Origin: Proales similis
Taxonomy: Eukaryota > Rotifera > Eurotatoria > Ploima > Proalidae
Length of the DNA: 64,000 nucleotides
Direction of reading: 5' to 3'
Assembly (NCBI GenBank): GCA_019059635.1
Contig: JAGVRJ010000003.1
Location: forward strand, 2,418,001-2,482,000
The notes under the pieces were generated by a model. The model searched no databases. It was not told the DNA's origin and saw nothing but the letters and a program-made list of their open reading frames with translations. How positions within the stretch are numbered: the stretch's first letter is position 1; each line of letters opens with the position of its first letter. This document shows positions 11,162 to 23,905 of the stretch, in pieces. Made by a program: the position numbers and the translations under genes.

Positions 11162-12434
11162 TTCGTTTTTGATCTTTGTCTGGTCGAGTCGTTCAAGAAT
11201 TTTTTCTACCGACGCCAACTGTCATGCTCTAACGGCGTCAGTTGCCCTGCTCTGGGCAAACAACGTCGATCGATGGGGGACGTCAATTGGAAGTGTCAAT
11301 TTAGAACGCCAGATGCACCTGCTCTCGACTCGACGTCTGAATAATATTCTGTAAACACCAGATGAGTTAGAATGGTCTTTACTACTCATTTATTTTTATT
11401 CTTCTTCTTGGCGCAACTGTTCTGCCTCTAATTTAGGTCAAAATGGGTTGAGCTGGAATTGGAAAATTTTTGGACAATATATCAAAATTGGCCGACCGGA
11501 TTCGAGGGCAGGGCATTAGTGTGTGTGTGTGTGTGATTGCGTTGCTAACCTCTTTGGGTTGTGAGGACAATTCTCAGAGCGCCAATAATATTTAGCTTTG
11601 ATAAGCATTAGAAACACGCTTGGGAGAGAGGGCCCCTATACGTGGCGCTGACAGCATACGAATGAATTAGTACGCAATGAAAATTGGTTCAGGAAGGAGA
11701 CGAGATACGCACATTTGATGGCAACGCCAGTCTTTGGTCGACGCTTGGTTTCCTCCTGAGAAATTAGCAACGGTTTGATTAAAGTTGTCTGTGAGAGAGA
11801 GAGAGAGAGAAAATTGAGAGATTGGCTTCGACGAGAGCACAAAGAATAAGCGACGTGCGCGCCAAATTGTCTTGATCTCTATTCTGCTCAGAACTACTCG
11901 GGCCCAAGTGAACCGGATCAGAACAAAAGAAAGGTGAAGGACGGCGTTGCGCAAGCCAACAGAGGCACCAGCAACAGGACAGGCGGTGTGCGTTAAATAG
12001 ATTGTAACGCGGAGCTGCTCAGTGTCGACCAGCTGGCGACGCCAGTTGACAGAAGGAAATCGCATCCTCCACATAATTCGACTCCATTGCCATAATAATA
12101 TTATAATTCGAGCCGACTGCTAGCTAAGATGAAAGCGAATGGATGGGGTGGGAGGGGGTCGGGATGCGAAGTAATAGCGAATGAGAGCGAGCTAGACGAG
12201 CTAGATCGAATATTGTGCCTCCATTAGAACGATCGGCTCATCTTGGCCAGCAGCAACAGCCACCGCCTCCTCTCTAACGCGATCAGCTTGCCATTATTTT
12301 AGATATTCCAGTCATCTCGACACGCCACTAGAGGAGAGCGACGCGGCCCTTTCAATTTAGTCTGGAGCGTCTTATGCTATTTGTTGAATCGTCTCATTAC
12401 AGCAACAACAGCATCAACAACAACCAACCCCACT
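11162..12434. other. Intergenic region / GSK3 upstream
   Basis: No gene was recognised. A short (GT)n tract occurs near 11519-11534 and a (GA)n tract near 11795-11810. Alternative first exons or 5' UTR exons of the GSK3 gene may lie here, but none can be placed with confidence. Confidence 0.4.
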
Positions 12435-13983
12435 ATGAGTAGTTCTTTAACGGGCAAGAAAGAGCAACAACCGTCGTCCAGTGGTGAGCGCATTTTACTC
12501 CTTCTCCTCTCTCTCTTGTCGGCCACTAACCCAGTTCTGAGTGTAGACAGCGCCACGGGCAAGGTGACAACCGTGCTGGCGACAAAGGGCCGTGTATCTG
12601 GAAAAGCAGCCAACGGCGGCAGCGAGGACGAGACCGAAGAAATAACCTACACTGATGCCAAAGTGATTGGCAATGGCTCGTTCGGCGTTGTCTACCAAGC
12701 GCGACTAATTAGCACCAACGAGCTGGTCGCGATCAAAAAAGTCTTACAAGACCGCCGCTACAAGGTTTGTCTCGTGCTCTTTTAGACTAAAGCTGTCTTC
12801 AACTCGAATTTCTTCAATCCAGAATCGAGAGCTGCAAATAATGCGACGACTGGAACATCAAAATGTGGTCAATCTACTGTACTTCTTTTTCATAAGCAGC
12901 GCCGACAGATTCGGACGCGAAGAAGTCTACTTGCACCTTGTTCAAGAATTCGTACCCGAAACAGTAAACAAAGTGGCGCGCCACTACACCAAATCAAAGC
13001 AGACCATCCCGATGTTCTACATCAAGCTTTTCATGTACCAACTGTTCCGCAGTCTCGCCTACATTCACTCGATGGGCATTTGCCATCGCGACATCAAGCC
13101 GCAAAATCTGCTGCTCGACCCCGAGTCGGCCGTGCTCAAACTCTGCGACTTCGGCAGCGCAAAGCAGCTGGTCAAGGGCGAGCTGAACGTGTCGTACATT
13201 TGCTCGCGCTATTACCGTGCGCCAGAGCTGATATTCGGCGCCACTGATTACACTTGTCAAATTGACATCTGGTCGGCTGGCTGCGTGCTCGCCGAACTCT
13301 TGCTTGGCCAGCCCATATTCCCGGGCGACTCGGGCGTCGACCAGCTCGTTGAAATAATCAAAGTGCTCGGCACGCCCACTCGCGAGCAGATCAGACAGAT
13401 GAATCCGAACTACCAAGAGTTCAAGTTCCCGCAAATTCGAGCACATCCGTGGAATAAAGTGTTTAGGCCGCGTACTCCGCAGGAAGCGATCGAGCTGACC
13501 AGTAAACTGCTCGAGTACACGCCTGGCTCGCGAATCTCGCCATTCGAGGCCTGTGTGCATCCATTCTTCCACGAGCTTCGCGAACCGAACAAAAAGCTGC
13601 CCAACGGCCGCTCGTTGCCGCCTCTGTTCAACTTTACTCCGCACGAGCTGACCATTCAGCCAGAATTGAACAAATTGCTTCTACCCTCGCACGCGCAGTC
13701 CGGCACCAGCAGCGACAATGGCGAAGAGGCGGCCAGCACTGCCTCAGCCATGGCGGCCAACGTAGCGGCGGCCTCAGCTGCGGCCAACGCATCGGCTACT
13801 AGTCCCGTCTCGACTGGCGGCAGCGTTACAGGCGAGACAGAGACAGCGGCCAACGACGAGGCGGTCAATGGAGGCAAAAAGTCGTCAAACGGCTCCCTCA
13901 ACATAAACACAGCGGTTGACTCCTTATCGCTGAACTCGAACCACAAGTCAACCGGAGCAAATCAAGAGCCGACCGAACACTGA
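12435..13983 (+). CDS. GSK3: Glycogen synthase kinase 3 (Shaggy homologue)
   Basis: Ser/Thr kinase of Wnt and insulin signalling. Three exons (12435-12483, 12547-12764, 12823-13983) join in frame. All catalytic signatures are present: [11 protein letters not shown] glycine loop, VAIKKV lysine, [14 protein letters not shown], and the activation-loop tyrosine in [13 protein letters not shown]. The primed-substrate pocket residues (Arg of NRELQIM, Arg of HRD, Lys of SAKQ) are kept, as is the Axin/FRAT-binding C-lobe region up to the FNFTPHELT segment. The N terminus is divergent and Ser/Thr-rich, and lacks the RTTSFAE-type motif that AKT phosphorylates in vertebrates. The C-terminal tail of about 110 residues is Ala/Ser/Asn-rich low complexity. 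Other start exons upstream are possible, as fly shaggy has several. Confidence 0.95.
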
Positions 13984-15254
13984 GCGCAAACTACGTTTTC
14001 TTAATCTCTTTTCCCAACTTATTTTTTACGGTTCGCACAGCCGCTTCAACTGCCTGATTGATCATCTGCTCGCCTGGTCGTTCGTACGTTCGTTCGTTCG
14101 TTTCTTTGTTCGCATTCGCATGCACGCCCGTTCGTTGTTCCTCGGTGCGGTCGCTTGCTCTAATCATCATCATCAACAACAACAACATCATCATCATCAT
14201 GATCATCATAATCATATTCACTAATCATCACCGACGCAGTCCGACCGGCTGATCGCCTTCAATTTCTATTCTCATTCAAATACATTACTCGCAAGTATCA
14301 AACCAGCAATCAATCGCCCTATTACCTTTTGCAAATAGTGCCAGTCGAAGACGGCTCACCCCGCATAGAGCACTAAACAATGCTACGTGTAAAATTAATT
14401 TGCCAATCTCCTATTCTCTCCTTCTTCTACTCTCGTCTTCTGCTCTTAAAAAAAAAAGAATTTTTTTTGTCATACTCTACGATGGCCCTACGTTTTGCAT
14501 GTTACACGATTTAAGCACGACGCTAAGCGTGGAGCTGCGTACCCATGCGCGTCCAGGCAGTAGACTTGGCGACGGCTGCGGCGGCGGCGGCGAGTGAGAT
14601 TGAGCAATTATTGGTTAATGAATTCTTTTCATTATTTGCTTTTTTCCTTCCCTTTGCTCCTCTCACCTTATTTTCGAATTCTTTTCACTTGTCGTCTATC
14701 TTGCTCGCTTCGTGTGCGTGTGTTTGTCTGTCTGTCTGTCTGTCTGTCTACTTGACTGTGTCTCTTCCTCTCTCTCTCTCTTTATCTGACCCTTTTCTCG
14801 CTTTTCACTTAAATGGAACAATAAAATAAGCAAAAACTGCTCATATCCGCCTCTTAGAGCTCAATACTTCAATTTGAATTCATTTACTCGTTCAAGAAAG
14901 AATCTCAACAAGTCGAAAGAAGGGGCCAGCCGCTCTTGCATTTGCGAATCGGTGTTGATCGTCTCGGGCTTGAAATCTGTTGCGTCACTGGGGCTCTCAG
15001 TTGAATTGGATCTCGCTTGCTGCTACGTAACTACCTACTCGGCTCTTGCTAGGCCGTTCATAAGAAAGGTTGAAAAGCGTTGCTGTCCGATTCATAATTT
15101 ACTTGTTTATGCTCCACTAAATACTCGTTCGACTTATTCATGTGGTTTACGAAATAAAGAAAACTAGCGAGAAGGGACGAATTCAATTCGATTTGAAATT
15201 TATTTACAATTTTAGCGATCGGGTGCACAAACTGGCACCAGAGGGCGGCTGAAT
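13984..15254. other. Intergenic region with simple repeats
   Basis: Holds the GSK3 3' UTR and then simple sequence: a CGTT-type repeat (about 14080-14110), a mixed ATC/AAC triplet tract (14163-14220), and a tandem TGTC repeat (about 14722-14748). A short GCG tract lies near 14576-14594. No convincing coding region was found. Confidence 0.5.
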
Positions 15255-18200
15255 ATGGAGTTCTCCGACAGCAATCAATCTCTACTGAGCGGAGAGTCAG
15301 TGATCATTCGTCAAATAGAGGAGCCCAACGACGACGACGACGATCAACATCGCGACAGTCGAAAGCAGCAGGCATCGCCTACTCAGACATGCGAATCAAG
15401 CGACAACGAACTGCCGTTCAATTCTAAATACTTCAGTGTCGGGGCCGCTTTTCTGGTCGCATTGTTAGCTCTGTATCACGGATATTCAAACACAACTTAT
15501 GGTAAACGAGGAGCAACAGTCTCCCTGTGCTGCATTTATTTCAAAGCGTTTGTTGTTGTGTAGGTCGTAACCCTTGCGTGCGGCTTTTAGGCGAAGGCTC
15601 ATTGAAATCTGACATGACCTGGCAGCCCTATGGCTGCATGATGCACCATTACACCGGCAGGCAAGTCCGCAACTTTTCAATTCTGCTTGCGCATGCAAAA
15701 TGAAATGTTCAATCACACAGCGATGTGCACAATTGTTTTAAATACGTTCAATTCATGAGAGAGAAAAACAAGTTCTTGTTTGTAGGCGACTTGTCCATTC
15801 GGTAGGCTATTCGATCGGCTTTTTTTTTCGTTCTCGCCCATTCAAATCTGCTGCAAAAACAGGCAACTTTACGAATCGTTTGTTCAGTCATTCAAGCCGC
15901 AGTTCTCAATCGAATCGGCCAAGCCTGGTCTGCAAGATCACTTTTTCGATCACGAGGCAAGAACCACTGACCGAAGTCGATACGGCTCCAATTTCACCGA
16001 CTCTGCCCTCAACGTTGAAATCGTAAGCCGCAGCCGCCCACACACGCCAGTTTCGCTTCATTTACTCTTTCAAACTAATTTACTTCAATCGACATTTATG
16101 TAAATTAATCACGTTTTGTTTTGAAGATGTACTCATGGCAGCCGACAGTTGACGAGAGTCTTCGCAATCTGCTCGAAAAAGAGCTGCAGCCAACCAACGA
16201 CCGGCCCGACTTGGTTGTGCTCGGCTCCACTCTGGTAAGCAAACGAGCCATGTGGATTCAAAGTCTGCCTGACTCATCTGGCCCTCAAGAGCTATTTTCT
16301 TACCAACAAAACAAAAAAAGCCGCCAGTCAGTTCGGCTCTGATTTGCGCAACTTGATCGAGTTGATTTCAAGTCTGCCCGGCGATTCAAAGTTCACGAGT
16401 AGCGACGAGGCCGGCAAAAACCTGCCGCCCATATTCTGGATGCTGCACGACCCGGTCGACGAGAAGCGAGTCAAAGAGCGACTGAACGTCTCGTTCGAGA
16501 TGAGGAATCATGACATTGACAAGTTGAATCGAATCGCTCTCAATCTATTGTAATCTCCCATTCGCTGATCACTCCTCCCGGCCAATCTGTGAATTTCTTG
16601 CGCCTCTCAGATCGTCGTCGCCGATCAAAGTCTGGAGCTCTGCACGACTCGTATCTCAAGCCTATCACCAGGACAGTGAAGACGGGCTGGCTATTGGACA
16701 GTTTGCTCTCCGAAAGGTGCGCACTTGGCGTTTTCTTTTCTTATTCTTGTTCCATGCTTGATTGCATCATCGACAGGACACTCAAATTCTGTTCAACACT
16801 TACTGCAACGATAAGCTCAACTTTAACGACGGCTCATGCTGCTCTCAGCCCGACTCGATGACAATCACTCAACAAATCCTCATGTGCCTGTTCATCGGCT
16901 GGTAAGCGAATCTCTGTCGCTCATTCAACTCATTCGATCATCCGATCCGAACCAAAAGCATGAGTGTGACCGGCGCACTCTACTTCTACAAGAACTTTTA
17001 CAAGTCAATACTGAACTGTAGACTGCAGATGGGCGGCTCAGAGATTTCGTTCACCACCGCTTGCAAGAACGCGGCCGACTCGAGCAGCTTGTACAATATA
17101 CTCACGCTCGTGTCCAAGCTGGGCCTCATTTTGTTTTATATATACGCCTGTGATCGGTAGGTGTCCGTATAGAGCTCGTTGTCTCCTTGTCTGAACTCAG
17201 TCTGTTGCCAGCGCCGACTTTTTCATGAAAGAGAATCAGCACTTTACGCTGCTCGCCTTCTCTATCCCGTTCGTCTATTTGTTTGTTATTGGCGTTTTCT
17301 TTCGCGAGCGTCACGACAAGGTTTGTCTTTTCTCTTGTTCACTTGTTCATCCACAAGTGTAAATCGTGTTTGCGATCACAGCTCGGAATTATGAACAAAC
17401 GACAGACCACCGAGCTGAAGGGTCTAATGCAGCTCTACATCCTGTTCTACCGCATGTCGGCCGCATACCAGGTTCGCACTCTTCGAATCAAAGCACTTGC
17501 GCTAGCCCAGTTAACCTTGAATACACCACAGAGTCCGGCCTTCTTCCTGATCACTCGTCTGTGCGTGAGCACCTATCTATTCCTGAGCGGCTACGGCCAT
17601 TTCATGTTCTACGCGCATCGGGCCAGTTTCTCCATAATTCGCTTTTTACGAGTAAGCCTACTTGTGCCGGCTCTCTGTCTCTCTCCGATCTATTCTCAAA
17701 CATTCGACCTCAAGTACCTTTTTCGCATCAATTTTCCGTCCATTCTGCTGTGCCTCACACTTGGGCAGACATATCAGTTCTACTCGTTTATGCCGATGCT
17801 CACCTTCTGGTTTGTGCTCAGCTACGTGGTCCTCGCGCTCTTTCCTCGCTTTCAAAGTGGCCGCGATTGGAAAAGTATGAAACCCTGCTCTGTTCATTTG
17901 AAAGAATGCGAAATGAAACATCTCCTTTCAAAGACAACAAATGCACTTACCTGCTCATTCTAATCAAGTTCGCACTGCTGATGGCCATCGCCACTGTTCT
18001 CAATCTGTCAGAGAGTTTGTTCAATTCGATATTCACCACTCGGCCGTGGAAGTTCTTGTTCGTCGACTCGAACGACATGATCGACAAATGGCGCCAGAAC
18101 TGGTCAAACGACTGCTACTCGTTTCTGTTCGGAATGCTCTTTGCTCTGTTTGTCTGTTATCTCAAAGAGAAAAAGTGGATTCACGAGAGGAAAATAGACG

Positions 18201-18793
18201 AGGCGGCTCGCAATCAATCGGGCACAGAGCAGCGTGAAGAGTTAGACTTGCGCCTACTCGCGCGCCTCCTCCTCCTTCTGCTCTCTCTGCTCGGCCTGGT
18301 CGGCTTCGGCCTGTTCGCATCGCTGTGTCAATCTGCCGACAGTTGCAACCAAATAACCAGATACATAAACATTGTGCCGGTAAGTAGAGCCAGTTCGACA
18401 CGCGTTCAAATCAGTTTAGTAATCGCTTGACGCTCCTAATTGCAGATCTTGTCCATAATGACAATCAAAAACGTGCTGGGCAGCTTGAGACTCAAGCTGA
18501 GCGTCATATTCGAGTGGTTCGGCTCAATTGCGCTCGAGCTCTACATTTGCTCGTATCACATTTGGCTTTCGGCTGATGGCCAAGGCCTTCTTGTTCTCCT
18601 GCCCGGCTATCCGGTTCTGAATATGCTGCTCACTTCGTTCATATTCGTGTGCGTTTCATGCGAACTGAACTCGGTCAAACATCGCCTCCTAGACACTCTG
18701 GTCCCGTTCGACAATCTTAAAATATGCCTGAGAAATCTGGCCGCTTTCATAATAGTTCTTATTCCGATCGGAATCAAAAACGGCTACTTTTGA
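15255..18793 (+). CDS. CASD1: CASD1-like sialate O-acetyltransferase homologue, catalytic residues altered
   Basis: Golgi multi-span protein. Human CASD1 acetylates CMP-sialic acid at the 9 position. Many short exons give an N-terminal TM, a lumenal SGNH-like domain (WQPYGCMMH, FVGD, IKVWSS blocks) and about a dozen membrane helices with the family's best-kept segments (KLGLILFYIYACDR, MKEN, GYGHF, FEWFGSIALELYICSYHIWLS). The first exon is 15255-15501. The intron 15661-15720 uses a GC donor (AG|GCAAGT). In human CASD1 the catalytic Ser lies in GDSRIRQLF and the Asp/His pair in DGLHLP. Here the same blocks read GDLSIRQLY (Leu codon 15791-15793) and DGLAIG (Ala codon 16689-16691), so the Asp is kept but Ser and His are not. 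The identity is firm; the activity is doubtful. Confidence 0.88.
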
Positions 18794-19544
18794 ATAAAAT
18801 GCTTCGAATCAGAAATGAGCTCTCTCTCTTCAAATCAAACAAATAACCCAATTCAGACGCCTGCTTGTGTCCGCAGCCGCCCCACTCTGCTTCCTCTCTA
18901 CTCTGCCTTCTCTGGCTAGAATCAGCAGACAACAACGACCAGCGTTTGTTTGTTTTTTCTTTTTATTTTAAATTTGTTTTATTTTTTTTGCCTTTTGTAG
19001 TTGCCGTTTGGACTATTTTATGCATTACAGTTCACCTCTGTTCAAAGGCTTCGGGGGGTGGTTAGAAAGAGAGAATTAGACTGTATTGAGTGAAATTTGC
19101 TTCTGTATTTCGGTCAGGCCCTTGAAAGCATTGCAAATAGCGATGCCCTCAAATCTCTCGCCTCTGAGAGCGCCTCTCGCATCAAATTGTCTTTTCGTTC
19201 GGTATCAAAAATATAAATGAAATCGATTCTATCGAGTAGTAATTCAGTTCCGTACAAAGCTCTTTTCAAGTGCGCGTCGGTGGTGGTCTAGCTTGGCTTG
19301 GCGTGAGTGTGTAAAGTGACAGTGAAGTATAAATAGCGATAAAGAGGAAGAAAGTGAAGAAATTGAGGGCCACTGTGCTGTTTGATGAAACAGACAGGCT
19401 GAATGCCATCCAGTGAGCTTTTGCAGTAGCGACCTCTTGAATTCACTTGCTCTACGATAGTTGTGTGCTGGTAAATGGTTGTTTTAATGAAACGGACAAT
19501 GGCAGACAGAGACGAGCGAGTAGGCGAACGAGGCGAGCGCCCTC
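18794..19544. other. Convergent intergenic region between CASD1 and CAB39 homologues
   Basis: Both neighbours end here. AATAAA occurs right after the CASD1 stop (about 18793-18798). T-rich runs are present near 18950-18990. No gene was seen. Confidence 0.45.
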
Positions 19545-20764
19545 TCAGGCCTCTTTCAGCTCTTTGATCTGCTTGATAAGATAGGCCTTTTCCTCGTTGA
19601 ATTGCTCGTCGTCGCTTCGGTCCGAGTGGAAGCTGCTCAGAAACTCAACAAGCTTCTCTTTATTCCGGAACAAGATGTCCGTGATCGGCTTCGGCTTGTT
19701 CGGATTGGCCACGAACACCTTGAAGACGTGAAACGCTTCGAACTGAATATTTCGGCTCTTCTCTCTAAGCATGTTCATCATTAGCTTGAGATTGTCCGGG
19801 TTGCTGATGTACCGGGTCATAATTGTAAAGTTGTATCGATCTAGCAAGAGCTCGCCGAGCAGCTTCAGTGACTGCCGTCTGGTCACGTAGTTGTCTGAAT
19901 TAAGCAGCTTCTGATAGTGTTCGAAAAATCGATCGTAGTTTACTTCCAGGAACTCTGCACACAACGTCTTGTGTTTGGTGAGCAAATCCTGCAAATCGAT
20001 TGCAATTGGTCAATGGGTGGCTGTTTGCTCTCTCTCTCGTCTGATCCTACTTACCCGGAAGGTGAGGAAAGCGTCCGACGCAATGTCGAATGTGGACAGT
20101 TCGACATAATCAAAAAATTTGTAAAATTGTTCCGAATTTAAAATTAGCTTGGTCAACTCTTCATATCTACAGCATTCTCTGAGCATCATGCCGCAATTAA
20201 GAGCAATCTCCTGGTTCTCGTATCTGTCCAGTCGGTAGATTGAGAGATGCACAGCACAAGGCACAACAGAAATGTTCAAATTAGACAGAGACCTCAATCG
20301 ATCAAATGGGCGTTTACTGACCCGCTGACAAGACAGAACAAGATATCGGGCTTGGATGCGATATGATCGACAGTGGGCGACCTGTTGCCAATTTGTCGAC
20401 GTAGCAGATTGTTGAATATGGAAGCTATGTCCTTTTTGCCTTCGAATTCCACGCGTCCGATGTTGTCAATCATGATCTTGATCAAGTTGGCATTGTAGAT
20501 CTCTTGCGCGAGCTGAGCTATCACTTCGGTCTGTGGCTCGTGGTCGTTCGTGCCGTACAGAATGTTTTTAATTCCGTTCAAGCACTTGGTCACATCTTCG
20601 GCGATCTACACCAATCGACAGATATGAGAAAACTCATACAGGCCCTCGTTTGAGGATAGAATTACCTTTTCATACTTTTTGTCACCACGCTCCAAATGCA
20701 GCAGCAGTTCCTTGAGAGCTTTGACAAGCTCCTGAGGCGACTTCGATCGTCCGAATAGGAACAT
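19545..20764 (-). CDS. CAB39: CAB39 / Mo25 scaffold protein
   Basis: Armadillo-like helical scaffold that, with the pseudokinase STRAD, activates LKB1, and also activates STE20-family kinases. It starts at 20764 ([19 protein letters not shown]), which matches the normal Mo25 N terminus. Exons run down to 19545 through short introns near 20640, 20270 and 20020. Recognisable blocks are [72 protein letters not shown] and [17 protein letters not shown], ending in KELKEA. Length and ends are as in animal homologues, so the gene looks complete and ordinary. Confidence 0.95.
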
Positions 20765-23700
20765 AGCTATGAGACGCTATCGACTATCGGGTCGGTCTAA
20801 CAAAAGTAAAAGAAACGTGGTTCAGCACACTTTTGATTATGAGGAGCGATGCCCGGCTCGCAAGTGTGAACGAACGAGTTCAAATAGCAACTAGCTGCTC
20901 ATTGCCTCGGTCAGTTTGGCTCGCTCGCTCGATATGCAAACATCGGAGCTCATTAATGAAGCAGCTTTATGAGCTTGATGGCGATGATAATGATCAGAGG
21001 CACGTTAGAATGCGAAATTTTCCATTCAAAACCGCTCAGTCCTTCCCTAATGGCAGTAGGCGATAATGGTGATGATGATCATCATCATGAGTTAGATCAT
21101 AATTACAAGTAAAAAGCGATCAACGAAGAAAGCGAGAAGATAGAGGAGGCAGGAGCTAAAGAAGGCGGCTGAGAACCAAGGCAGTTTGGCCGTCTTTTAG
21201 GACTCTCTTACATTTCTACTCTCTTTGTCGCTCACTCTTGCTTTACGCGCTCGCCAGCTCGTCTCGTTCGCCGCTCACTCTCGTCATGCTTTTCGATGCA
21301 TGCAATGGAGCAAATTTAAGAAGAGATTATACCAAATGCAAGTATGTATTATGATAAATGCATAATTCTCTGCAATTGCAATTCGACTTTCATAATTAGA
21401 AGTCGATTGAGAGCAACACGACCGAAAGCAGGCGCGCCTATTCCGCACGTCAATTGAAGCCCTTTTTTGTCAAACCAGAAGAAGGAGAAAGGTGTTTTTT
21501 CGCGAGCTCTTTAAGTATGTCTCGCCACTTTGTTGCTGTCTGGGCCAGACGCGGCTGAAAAAAAAGGCTCAAGCAGGGATTTACTTTGATTCGTTTCTTT
21601 CAATTTGCGCCTTTTCTAAAGCACCTTCTACCCATGGCGTCTCTCATTTGAATTCGGCTCAGTCTCGCCTGTCGTCTACCTGCGCAAATTATTAACTGCG
21701 AAGTTAAAAGCCGCACTTTCTGCCTCCAACATGTCCTTGAATCATTCGCTATTGTGTCTAGTGACAGTGTTCTCGATAAAACTGTTCTAATTCTCGTTCG
21801 CATACTGAATTGACGACGCGTCGAATAAGCGTCGAACATTTGCAGTTAAACAATAACCGACTCGTGAGAAGAGAAGTATGCGACATGAGTCGCTTGCCTG
21901 GTCTATTAATCAATTTGAAGCAAATTTCTCGGTGCACCTGATTGTTCGGTCGGGCTTTAATTGCATTGCTTCGGCTACAAATAGGCACTTGAGACCGAGT
22001 CAAACACAATAGGCCAGGTCGACTGAGCAAAATAGAGTCGGAGAGGAGAAAAACCGAGGCAGCGACTTTTCATGCTCGCTTAATGACCCCGACGAGCTTA
22101 GCCAACGACCTCACACATAAAGTTAAACAGAAGAGACGATTGACGAAGAAAGAACAAGAGGTGAGAGGATGCGTGTCTTGCCGTCGCCGCAACCATTCTT
22201 ATCCAGTAGACCTGGCCCGATTTCAATCAAATTGCCTCCGTTGCATAAATAATATTCCAAAAGCTCTTCTCTCGTCCTCGTTTTACTCATTTTTTTTTCG
22301 CACTTTTGCTCGTCTCAACAAAGTATTCTCATCGTCGCGGAGGTAATTTATGGGAATTTTCTCTGCAATATTTAGCCCCCCTAGTTGGCCGTGTACGCGC
22401 GTGCGCGATTTACCTTCCTACCGACTCGTTCGTCCTTTGCATCATCGTCATCATCATGAGCGTCGTTTGGCAAAGTCGCTCATTTATAGGGCTCATTTGA
22501 TAATTGGCCGTCTACTAGTACAGCGATATTAAACTTGCAAGAGAACTCAAGCTTTGATTGGCGAATATTATCATTCGAATTCATAAATTGGCCACATGCT
22601 CTCCAAGTTTCGAGAATTCCAAACTTTGATTGTTACATAAGCGCGCTTTTATGATAATTGAATGTGGTGGCAAGGCCTGACGACGAGCCTGTGCAATCGA
22701 CCAGAGAGTAGAGAGCTGGTTAGGACCGGCCGCGTCGGTGTTGATATTATTCGACCGTCTGCGTCACAGTTTGCCTCTATTGCTCTGGCTTCCCTCCGTT
22801 CTCTCTCTCTTCTCTCCTGGCAGCATCCAAGAAACAGGGCCGCCGGCCTCCTTCTGCTGCCTTAAACTCAGCGCCTTCTATTTCATTAGCATTTTGATTT
22901 GTATCGCCTATCGGCTGACTCAAATTTATTATTATCAGCGTGGATCATTTCTGCCTGCCAACTGGCAAGCGATTGCTCAGGCGGCCGCCACCGCCCTAAA
23001 ACAAACTTATTCTCCCTTGCAGTCGCGTTTGTTTATTCAGTAATTGCAAACACCGCTTCTGCTCGGCAAGAGAGAGTGAGCAAGAGAGCGAGAGAGAGAG
23101 AGGTCGAAATAGAGAAGAGGGATAAATGGAGAATACGAGCAATAACAAATGAAAGAGTGAACGATCAGGCGAGGCTGACTATGATCGACTCAACTGGTGA
23201 TTTGTGAAAACCACTCGATTTGTTTTGTTGTGTCTGTTGCTGATTAAATTAAATTTCGTTCGTCCGATTTAGACACGCACTGGCCAGTCAGATAGACGAG
23301 ACCGACCGAAATTTCAACGGGCAGCGTTCACAAACTGCGTCGACAAGCCTCAGACATTCATGCAAGAGGTGAAGAGAATCGAGTGCGATCGTGTAAGTTT
23401 TGAATCATTTTGACCCTGATAATGATGCTCATGCCCATGCATCGTCTTGATCTCGCGATATTCTCGCCAAATTTGTCGTCTTCTCCTATTATCGGCCCTA
23501 AAGAGCGTTCATATTACTAATCTGCCTTATCGCCAAGTCGAATGGCGCATGTGAAGCGGTTCCCACTTGAATTTCGCGCGCCAGTTCTATTAAATATTTG
23601 ACTCTAATCTCCAAGTTTTCTTGAGCTCCCTATTGGTCGATTAATCATTTGACCCGATTGAGATAGGAGGCACCTTGTCTTCTTTTTTTATCTGTGCCCT

Positions 23701-23905
23701 ATTTGCTCGGCTCACTCTCGCCTCTCGCAGTCTCTTAAAGGAGCTTTGGTTAAATAAGCAGCGAGTCATGTGTCTTGATGAGTCGCCGTTTTTAAATCTC
23801 AACAAGATAATCTAATCGACGTTAGTTGGCTCACTTTTGTCGCGATCGTCTTTTCACTTTACTTCAATCGACTCTTGATTTGACAGCGCACACACGTACC
23901 CCAAT
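20765..23905. other. Long intergenic region (3.1 kb)
   Basis: This is the largest gap in the window. It is AT-rich with GA/CT tracts (about 23075-23102) and a GATGATGATCATCATCATG palindromic triplet tract near 21069-21090. It lies between the divergently transcribed CAB39 homologue and a tetraspanin, and may hold enhancers or 5' UTR exons. I found no coding region I would support. Confidence 0.45.

Noticed and set aside
12994-13644. Minus-strand 216-codon open frame
   Set aside because: Shadow of the GSK3 kinase exon.
20765-23905. Several 60-100 codon open frames in the 3 kb gap
   Set aside because: Low-information translations without splice-compatible neighbours or motifs; typical of random sequence.
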